A stretch of 64,000 nt of DNA from Gordionus sp. m RMFG-2023 (Eukaryota > Nematomorpha > Gordioida > Chordodea > Parachordodidae), in the NCBI RefSeq assembly GCF_954871325.1, contig NC_088775.1:22297561-22361560 (forward strand), in the 5' to 3' direction. Below, in pieces: positions 55,888 to 64,000 of the stretch. The first letter of the stretch is position 1; each line of letters opens with the position of its first letter. The notes under the pieces were generated by a model. It did no database searches. It had not been told where the DNA came from and saw only the letters and a program-made list of their open reading frames with translations. A program made the translations under genes and the position numbers.

Positions 55888-58391
55888 AATCGAGTAATTA
55901 CGAATACGAATAATAAATTATTTGTTTTATCTAAATACGAATAATCATTTATTAGATTCGAATAAAACGAATTATTCGAATAAAACATTCGTAATTTTAA
56001 TAAATTGTTTAATAAATCTAACATTTGTCATTTCTATTTGTTGACCTGCCAATCTGACAGGTGATGTGTTTGTGTTTACAAAAATTCTAGCACAAATTTA
56101 AAAATTTCTGAAGTGAAAATTTAAATTTTTATTTGCCACATTTTTTGAATCTCACGAAAAGTTTATTTTTTTAATCTCATAATAAATTATATTAAAAATT
56201 ACACAAACCAGAGTTATATAAAAATATATTACATCTCTACAATAATTATTGTTAGCTAGCCTAATTATGTTAGAGAAGAATGCTTCTGATGAAATTATGT
56301 TTGATGTTAAAGATGAGAAAATTTCCTCACAAAAGAGAGTAATCATATGGGATCAATATCAAATCCTTAAAGACGGTGAAAAGGCTGTTTGCAATCATTG
56401 CAAGAGTATTATAAAATGTAAAGGCAAAACAAGATCTCCTCTTATTAATCATTATAATAGGTTTCATTCACACCTTGGTAAAAAAAATAATAAAATTGAC
56501 ATTTTTTTAAAGTCCACCAAATTCTTCAAAAAAAATTAATTTTAAGGATAATTTATTAAAATTATTTATAAATAATAATATACCTTTTAAAATTATTATT
56601 TCAAATGATTTTAAAAATTTTATAAGTGATCTTGATTGTTCTATAAAATCAATATTCTCCAATACTCTTAAATTACACATGTATAATACATTTGCAGAAA
56701 AAAAACAGTTGGTAAAGGAAATAATATCTAAAAATAAAAGTCAGATTAATTTTTCATCTGACATTTGGACTAGCCCAACACATGTTCCTTTTTAGGGCGA
56801 ACAGCTCATTTTATTGATGATAATTTTAAAATAAATAACATAATTTTGGATGTCAGTCCAATAAATGAAACACATTTAGGTGAGTCTTTGTTAAAATAAT
56901 TATAATTTAGAGAATAAATTTTTTTATAAAACTTTAGATAATGCAACTAATAATAAAACATTTATTGATACATATCTTTAAAATATCCATTAATAAAAAT
57001 AGGGAACATCCGATACTTTGCCCATGTAATTAATTTAATTTCCAAAGAAATTTTAAAAATTGTAGATCCTTTAATTCTAAAACTAAGAAAAGTTATTAGA
57101 ATGATTCGTAATTCCCATAATTAAATTTATTAAAAAATATATGTAGTTCCCTACACCCTCCCCTAAATTTTTTAAAACCAAAATTGGATTGTGAAATAAG
57201 GAGGAATAGCACCTACCAAATGATTGAACGGGGCTTATTGTTAAAGCCTGCTATAACAAAATTAGTTAATGAAGTAATAACTTATATTAAAATTAAAATT
57301 CTTCAAGAAAAACAAATATCAGAGGTAAACTAAAATTTATAATTAGGTAATAATATAATACTTTGATAATAGGAAGAATGGGTGGATCTTATAAAAATTA
57401 AAGCTATCCTATTGCCTTTATATGAATCTACAAATATGGTATGTGGGGAGAATTATCCTACTTATAATTTGGTTATACCTTATTATATTTTAATTCTTGA
57501 ACATCTAAAACATGAAAAACCTGGTTTCCATAAATCCTTTAACAATAGTTTCAAATTAGCATGTTATAAATTGTTGGGCTATTATAATTTAACTGCCGAT
57601 GATGCAATAATAACCACAATATTAGATCCCAGACTTAAATTAGAATATTTTAAATCAATATCTGTTGATTATGATAATGATGTATCCAAGTTAATGGACA
57701 AATTTAAAGAGATTTACAATAGATATACAGGTATTTAATTTACCCCAATTTAAATATGATTTATTTTATAAGCTCATAATTATAACTGTCAAACAAATAA
57801 GGATAAAATTCAACAAAACAGGCTAGACATTGTTTTTAAACAAAGTAATATTCAACTGTGTGAAATAGATTTTTATCTGAGTGAACCAAGAGCAAAGAGT
57901 GATACTGACCCGTTAATGTGGTGGAAGGCAAATGCATATCGGATCCCCATACTCTCGAAGGATTATCTATCTATACAAGGAACATCAACTGCTTGTGAAA
58001 GGCTTTTCTCAGTTGGAACTAATTTATTGTCAAAAAACCGCATGTCATATAAGGAAGAAAATATAAGAAAAACTCTTTGCCTTAAAAATTGGCTTAAATT
58101 ATAAATTAAATTAATAATATACATTTTAATTTTGTTTATAACTTGATTATATATTATTTATTATCAGATTATTGATTACATATTATTATAATTTTTTCAA
58201 AATCAAATTTGTAATAAAAGAATTTGTCAATATATTTGAGTGTGATTTATTTTATTAAAAAAATTAATTCGAATCGAATACAAATAGTAGATTTTATTAT
58301 TCGTACGAATTCAAATAGTAAATTATTTGATTCGTTTAAACGAATCGAATATGAATAATGCACTATTCGATTCGAATTCGTTTTTGAATAG
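55885..58391 (+). mobile_element. hAT element with BED-finger transposase (ZBED-like)
   Basis: The ends are rich in cgaat/attcg repeats in inverted orientation (55886-56010 and 58265-58390). A plus-strand transposase: BED zinc finger at 56249-56539 (W-x-x-Y, CNHCKSIIKCKGKTRSPLIN, H-Y-N-R-F-H); a central FSSDIWTSPTHVPF block near 56750-56790; then YPTYNLVIPYYILILEHL and ITTILDPRLKLEYFKSI (57382-57738); and the dimerisation domain SIQGTSTACERLFSVGTNLL (57916-58104). Long open stretches remain, but a stop after WTSPTHVPF and other breaks mean it is probably not functional. It is the best-preserved transposase here. The exact termini and the target duplication are not resolved. Confidence 0.88.
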
Positions 58392-58759
58392 GCCTAATGC
58401 AAGTATTGCACATTCAAAATAAGCTACTATTCGCAAAATACAGTTTCGACAAGCTATTTATAATTTGATCGATTCTTGAGGACGTTCATTTTGACTTTCG
58501 TCACTATATATTCTCTTCGATCGTCCTATTCGATCTTTTTACAGAGCATACTCAGATAATCTGGGAGCTATAAATATGAAAATGTTCCATTTAAATTAGA
58601 AGCCATTTTTATTGCTTTATTTTAAATCGATGTAATAGTTATCGATGATACAGAAGACTTAGCACTTTTATCATTTTCCATGCTGGTAAAATATTTAAAT
58701 TTTTAGTTTGAAAATATAATGACATGAAAAATTTCCAAATTTATTATAACTGTGCTTAG
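58392..58759. other. gene-free stretch
   Basis: No recognisable feature; no continuation of the LINE from the other side of the hAT was found here. Confidence 0.4.
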
Positions 58760-59390
58760 AGTCTTAAATTAACATAAATTATCGATCAAAGACTGCACTT
58801 CTGATGAGGTTTTTGCCTCAAATGATTTAATATCTATTATAAATTGAAGTGCACTTATCGTTATTGGGAGCAATCTCTCTTCACCATATATCCATCTAAG
58901 GGCTTCTTCACGTGCCCACCAACTTGTCACACCTATTTTTTGCAGCCTTCTCAACTTATTTAAGCCAGATGAATTATTCTGTTTTACCCAAGCATCCATC
59001 CTTTTATATGATTTACCAAAGAAGTTGCTAGTCTTTTCAATAATCCAAATAAATTTTTGCCTTCGATATTATCGCATAAATCACATATACAGAGATTTAA
59101 TATGTGACTAGCACCAAATATAAAAAACTACCTGGAGCCTCTAGTCTAATAAGAGCATGCAACCCAACAAATTCACTCCGCATATTTGCAGCACCATCAA
59201 ATGATTCTCCTATTATATTTCTTATTTGAATTCCATTTTTAAAAGCATTCACTCAAGGTATAAAAAATCCTTTTCCAGAAGAATTTGCAACTTTTGTAAG
59301 TGCGAAAAGCCTTTATGTTATTTTGCCATTTATGAATTGTAGGCAAATAGTTGCTTGATCCGCTAATGTCTTAATAAAATAAATTAATCA
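58760..59390 (-). pseudogene. TTF/ZMYM-type hAT transposase relic
   Basis: Minus strand, right to left: IIGESFDGAANMRSEFVGLH and ALIRLEAPGSFLYLVL (about 59130-59230; family GQ.YDGAANM.G...GLQ..I....P.A.YVHC). Then the frame 58769-58999 with KLRRLQKIGVTSWWAREEAL (family LKR...TRW..R..A). The upstream part is eroded (about 59250-59390) and the downstream dimerisation domain is missing. It belongs to the hAT group related to ZMYM1 and to the transposon nested at 25344. Confidence 0.75.
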
Positions 59391-59394
59391 AAAC

Positions 59395-60200
59395 TTAGCT
59401 TTAAGGCCATTCCATGTCAAATCGATCAAAAAAGGCACTTTATCGGCCGATCCCTTTTAAAATTGTTAAAAATTTCTGGAATTAATTAAATAGGTAAAAG
59501 AATGAGAAAGCCGTTTATTTTAGCTCGCTAGAACACTTGGTTCTCGAGATATAGGGGCTCAAAGGTACAAAAAAGAGCCACTATGGAATCTGTAAAATTT
59601 TTAAAATGCTTATATCTCAAAAACTATTTACAGTAAAAAAATTATAATATATCATTTTGTAGGTAAAAAAATTCTCTAATGGGCTAACAAAGAATAATAA
59701 ATATTGGCGCCATTATAGGCTTTTAACATCCGGTTTACCTAAATTGCTTTACCTGTATTTTTAAGCAAGATAGTGAGTTTGTTTTCGAATTTTTTTTTTG
59801 CTTTATATTTAGAAACCTTTTATAAATATATATACGATGTCAAAACCTTGGCGACGCTATCGACTTTTCCGAAATATACATTTTTTTTACCAAAAATTGA
59901 AGAAGGCGCTAGTGGTTGAAAAATATTATTTTTAAAGAAAATGCAAATATTGATACGTTTATAAGAATTGTGATAAAATTTTCCAGTTCTGCCCTCCTCC
60001 CACTATCCTTAAAATGTTTTACATTTTTTAGATCTCTACTTTGCTACTATAGCGAGCGAATGACTTATTAGCTCGATAATATATAACAGCTGCAGTAAAA
60101 ACGAATATTTTATTAGGCATATATTAGATTATATTTTGCAAAATAAATTGTTTAAAACGATCTCTCTTTCTGCGAAATAATTTTAACCTGTCCGTATTTT
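59395..60200. other. gene-free block with a repeat-like motif
   Basis: Begins ccattccatgtcaaatcgat and contains agaacacttggttctcgaga and tatctcaaaaactattta. These look like pieces of a conserved repeat, but no long frame or terminal structure is visible. It might be the 5' region of the hAT-B element that follows. Confidence 0.35.
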
Positions 60201-61965
60201 ATCGTCTGTCTACCAATAATAATCTGGATTTGGAGAGTGCAAAAACATGTATTCTAGGTGTAGATCAATTAAAATTTTATTCTATTTCACAGATGGACGT
60301 ACAAAATATTAAAATGTTGCAACCCATTTCATCTACAGAGACATGCTTATTATCGCGAGAATCTAAGAAATATTTTACCCTGGATGGCCAAAAAAAATTT
60401 ACCATTCAATTTAGATATGTTAATATGCTCTTCATGGCGAAAAAAATTAGCAAACATTCCTTATACTTTAAATGACAATGTGATGCAACTACAGTTGAAG
60501 AAATCGTATACACCTACCATGTAGTTCAACATTCACAGAGCTATCTATCATCACAATGTGGGTCTAATCTTTTCCCTATAATATTTAACGACTCCAATAT
60601 AAGTGCAAACTTTACTTGTGGTAATGAGCAAGGCTAACACAAATGTTTTAGGACCTGAATTCAAGAAGTTAATTCTAAATTTAAAAGGTTGACATCCCTA
60701 TGCAATTTTAACAGATGCATCTAAAAAGGGAAATATTAAAACATTCTTTTATCCTTCGTTATTTAAACAAGAATAAGGGCATTTCAATAAAACTGTTAAA
60801 AAAAATTTCCTCGAATAGTGAAAAATCCAACGATATAGCTAACCACATACTGGTAAATATAGCTGATTCAGGGTTATCAATGAGTTCCATGTCAGCTTTC
60901 TGCGCTGATAATGCCTCTGTGAATTTTGGCAAAAACCAAAGTATATTTATCGAATTGAGGCAGCACAATAATGACTTAATACCAATTAATTGCATATAAC
61001 TACATAATTCTTGCAAGAAGGCAATGAATGTATTATCTGTGGATGTCGTGATGAAATGTTTTAACGAATTTAGTTCATCTAAAAGAGTGAATTAAAAGAG
61101 CTGGTGGAGTGGTCTGACTGGGAATGGGAGTTGTTGCGACATGTACCTAACAGGTGGTTATCATTAATACCTGCCATCGATATAATTTTAAAATTTTACG
61201 AACCTTTAAAAAAATATTTCTTAAATAAAAATTATAAAAGCTGCCTAGAATTTTGAAAAAAAATTTCGAGGATGAAATGGCAGAAGCATATTTAGGAATG
61301 GTTTCACGTGTAGGAAATCTACTACATGCTATTAATATTCATTTGCAATCAGAAGATTCTTCATTAATAAAGATTCACAAAATCATGCTACAGCTCTGTT
61401 CATATCTATAGTTAAAAATTGATAATAAATTTTATGGCGCTATTGCCAAAAATATTACATTAAAATGTTCAAATAATACTCCAAATAATATATTTTTAAA
61501 TGAAGCAGATATTTTTATTAAGATAATTTTAGAATATTTACAAATTTGATTTTAATAACTCTATTTACAAATGTACAAATATTATGACCTTGGAACAGAA
61601 ACCTTCAATTGATGGTTTTTGTAATTTAATAAATATATTAAAAATACCGATAGACATTGATGTCTTGTTTGATAAAATAGTAATTCTCTCTATTTTTTAT
61701 GATTCGTCAGAATACTTAAAGTTAGATGGTCTAAAAGCATAGGAGAAATGGGTGGAATATTTTGGTAATAACGATAAATCCCCATGATTGGAAAAAATAT
61801 GCGAGTATGTTTTTTCCTTAACTCATTCTAATGCCTCATCGGAGCGCATTTTTAGCCTGATGAGGACTGCCAGGAGAAAGGAGAGAAATCGGATTGCTTT
61901 AACAATATTAGAGGCCGAGCTAATTGTTAAACAAATAAATATATTTTTTACATTGTAAAATTAAT
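60200..61965 (+). mobile_element. hAT family B, longest copy (plus strand)
   Basis: Transposase remains in order: VVQHSQSYLSSQCGSNLFP (about 60520-60575), FILRYLNKNKGISIKLLKK and SAFCADNASVNFGKNQSIF (60715-60999), WSDWEWELLRHVP-like and RWLSLIPAI (about 61105-61180), MTLEQKPSIDGFCNLINILK (about 61590-61640), and the dimerisation block SNASSERIFSLM then TARRKERNRIALTILEAEL (about 61825-61935). This is the KIAA1586/GTF2IRD2-like hAT group. Many frame breaks. The upstream frame 60230-60475 may be its N-terminal zinc-finger part. It is followed at once by an inverted copy. Confidence 0.8.
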
Positions 61966-61969
61966 ATTT

Positions 61970-63390
61970 TGAAAATTGTGGAAAGAGCATTACAATCTCC
62001 TCAAACAAAACATCAATGTCTATCGGTATTTTTAAAATATTTGAACATTTTAATAAATTTTTAGTAATGGGGCCATAAAATTTATTGTCAATTTTTAACT
62101 GTAAATTATGAACACAACTGCAGCATAATTTTGTGAATCTTTATTAAAAAATGATTCTTCTGATTTCAATTTTATATTAAGAGCATGTAGTAGATTACCT
62201 ACATGTGAAATAATTCCTAAATATACCTCTACCATTCATTCTTGAAATTTTTCAAAATGCTAGGACAGCTTTTATTATTCATTTTTGAAATATTTTTTTA
62301 AAGGGTTTTAACATTTTAAAATTCTATCAATGGCGGGTATTGGGAACATGTCGTAACCAATATTGGGCTGACTCAATTCTGTAAATACACTGGTTTTGTC
62401 AAATTCACTGAGGCATTATCATATCAGAAAGCTGACATGCAATTCATTGATAATCCCGAATCTGCTATATTTACCATTATGTTGTTAGTTATGTCTTTGG
62501 ATTATTCACTATTTGAGGGAAAAAAATTTAATGGTTTTATTGAAACGAACTTAATTTTGTTGGAATAGCGGAGGATCAAGGGAAATGTTTTAATATTTCC
62601 CTTATTAGATGCATCTGTTAGAATTGCATATGTATGCCCATCTTTTAAATCGTCAAGAATTGACCTCCTGGATTTAGGTTCTAAAACATTGATGATAGGC
62701 TTGCTCATTTTTGTTCAACAAGTAAAGTTTTCATTTATCTCGATAGGGAAAAGATTTTGCCTATATTGTGATAAGCTCTGTGAATGTTGTACTACATGAT
62801 AAGTGTATACCATTGCCGCAACTGTAGTTCCATCTGTATTATTTCTTATTTTGGAGAATATTTTTGTTTTGCAATAGATGTAGATACACTCCCCTACACT
62901 GATTATAATAATAATGTAATTGAACTATAATAAATAAAATAATTAACATTGAAATAAGTACAATATTACCTTCCTATGTATTTAAACGTGATACGTGATA
63001 ATTAAGCGCCTATCCTTATAATGTTATTCACAAACACACGGTAGATTTCCAATTGCGGTAGTTTTAAAATATATTTTTTACATTGTAAAATTAAAATCGC
63101 TTGTTTTTTTTTATAAAATTAATATATTTTAATAAATCAAGATAATAGATAGTATTTAAAAATTTTTGTCTCGTACTATAATTAACTATTTTATTTTGAA
63201 AAATAATTACTGACTTTGTATTATAAACTAATTATTATAAAAATAATAGGCGGATAATTAAGTCAATTCAAAATCCCTGCCGAAAAAAATGTTTTTTTAC
63301 CAATTTTTATATTTCTACCACAATTTTCATATTTCTCTCGCAAAATACCAAATTTCTCCGACAATTTGAAAATTTTGACCTGGCAGCCCT
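61970..63390 (-). mobile_element. hAT family B, inverted copy (tail-to-tail with the previous)
   Basis: The minus frame 62502-62708 reads INVLEPKSRRSILDDLKDGH, then ILTDASNKGNIKTFPLILRY. The 5' region continues to about 63390, where ccgaaaaaaatgtttttt and gacctggcagccctg look like the element terminus. Its C-terminal region lies against the end of the plus copy at 61965, as in the pair at 30.3-32.2 kb. Confidence 0.72.
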
Positions 63391-63529
63391 GCCTATGGGT
63401 CAGACATTGACCTAAAACAAATTTTTCGGCAGACCTGGGCTCAGCCTGATCAAAAAACCAAGGCCCATGAAAATCTGATTTTGATTGTATTTTTAAATTC
63501 ATTATAATTTTTTAAATATTTCGTTTCAA

Positions 63530-63890
63530 TTCTCAACTACCAAAATTATTATGATCTTTCATTGAACTTGGAAGAATTTTTTCAAAATTATTTATGGCTT
63601 TGTAACTTGCTTGGGAATTTTTTTTAATATAAAATATTAGATATTATAGGTGATTAGTAATATTTAACAAATAATATTGATATTATCAAGTAAAATCTTT
63701 AAATATATTTTGACTCAAACCATAGTATTACACTTATTTTTAATGGATTGATCCTGGCTGATGGGAGGGGAAGGGGAAAAGAAATTGGATATTATTTTCA
63801 AATAACAGGTACCAACTTCATAAAAGTAATAAAAAAATTCTCATTCCCCATCATTTTTGACAGAATATCGATTAGTTGTATTATGATTTA
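63530..63890 (+). mobile_element. diverged right end of the Helitron-like element
   Basis: Parallels 47380-47702: attattatg...gaacttgg, aatatattttgactcaa, attctcattcccc(c/a)tcat and tttttgacaga then atcgattag. The terminal CTAG reads TTAG here, followed by T. Only the right portion is recognisable. Confidence 0.6.
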
Positions 63891-64000
63891 TAGATTAGGT
63901 TAAGTTTTTTGTAAATTGAATCCTTTATATTTTGTCCAAAATTTTGAATCAAATATTTTCTTGGACTATTGTATTTTATATGAAAAATTAATATAATATA

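Noticed and set aside
54984-55897. Several plus-strand frames (54984-55226, 55592-55897)
   Set aside because: Antisense shadows of the minus-strand LINE coding sequence.
1-64000. tRNA, rRNA and small RNA genes
   Set aside because: No segment with convincing tRNA box A/B spacing or rRNA similarity was noticed by eye; tRNAscan-SE and Rfam searches would be the proper test.

Overview
This is AT-rich eukaryotic nuclear DNA (roughly a quarter G+C by eye). Only two host genes are recognisable. The rest is a dense mosaic of old transposable elements, mostly hAT-superfamily DNA transposons and their non-autonomous derivatives. The host genes have spliceosomal introns (GT...AG, 39 bp to over 4 kb). 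The element types (ZBED-like, TTF/ZMYM-like and KIAA1586-like hATs, a non-LTR RT carrying the WPCGVCGKG zinc motif, a Ty3/Gypsy fossil, a Helitron-like element) are a metazoan-style repertoire. A fast-evolving, AT-rich lower metazoan or parasite such as a myxozoan would fit, but I cannot assign the species.

Layout. (1) 1-12.6 kb, minus strand: VPS16, a core subunit of the HOPS/CORVET tethering complexes. Six exons can be followed, and it is open at both ends (the first exon was not found and the C-terminus lies beyond position 1). Its large introns hold several hAT MITEs with intact 8-bp target duplications (598-820, 3643-4174, 8821-9035) and hAT remnants. (2) 12.6-19 kb: gene desert with simple repeats and a probable pogo/Tigger transposase relic near 13.5-13.9 kb. 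(3) 19-24 kb: a tandem repeat split by a 4.2-kb hAT element (19547-23771) that itself carries a nested MITE and a nested second hAT. (4) 24-33 kb: more nested hATs, including a cleanly datable insertion at 25344-27132, tail-to-tail hAT copies at 30.3-32.2 kb and a GTCGAC-type tandem array. (5) 33.7-42.3 kb: an Ac-like hAT relic, then a broken Ty3/Gypsy fossil with LTR-like sequences, minisatellites, an oppositely oriented gag relic and a near-perfect palindrome. (6) 42.3-52.7 kb: further copies of the 19.5-kb hAT family, one interrupted by a Helitron-like element (45078-47702) and by an endonuclease-domain relic of a non-LTR element; an OTU-protease-like relic; and a complete 1653-bp hAT copy (51046-52698). 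(7) 53.2-54.5 kb, plus strand: SEN54 (tRNA-splicing endonuclease subunit), five exons with very short introns. (8) 54.6-64 kb: a 5'-truncated non-LTR retrotransposon, a fairly young BED-finger hAT, a TTF-type hAT relic and a second tail-to-tail hAT pair.

The two host genes do unrelated housekeeping jobs: endolysosomal membrane tethering and tRNA intron removal. Nothing suggests an operon or co-regulation. The interest of the window is in the transposon stratigraphy: several nested insertions have readable empty sites, so their relative order can be deduced. All alignments were made by eye from memory of the protein families. Splice sites come from GT/AG, frame and homology, and boundaries without target duplications are approximate.
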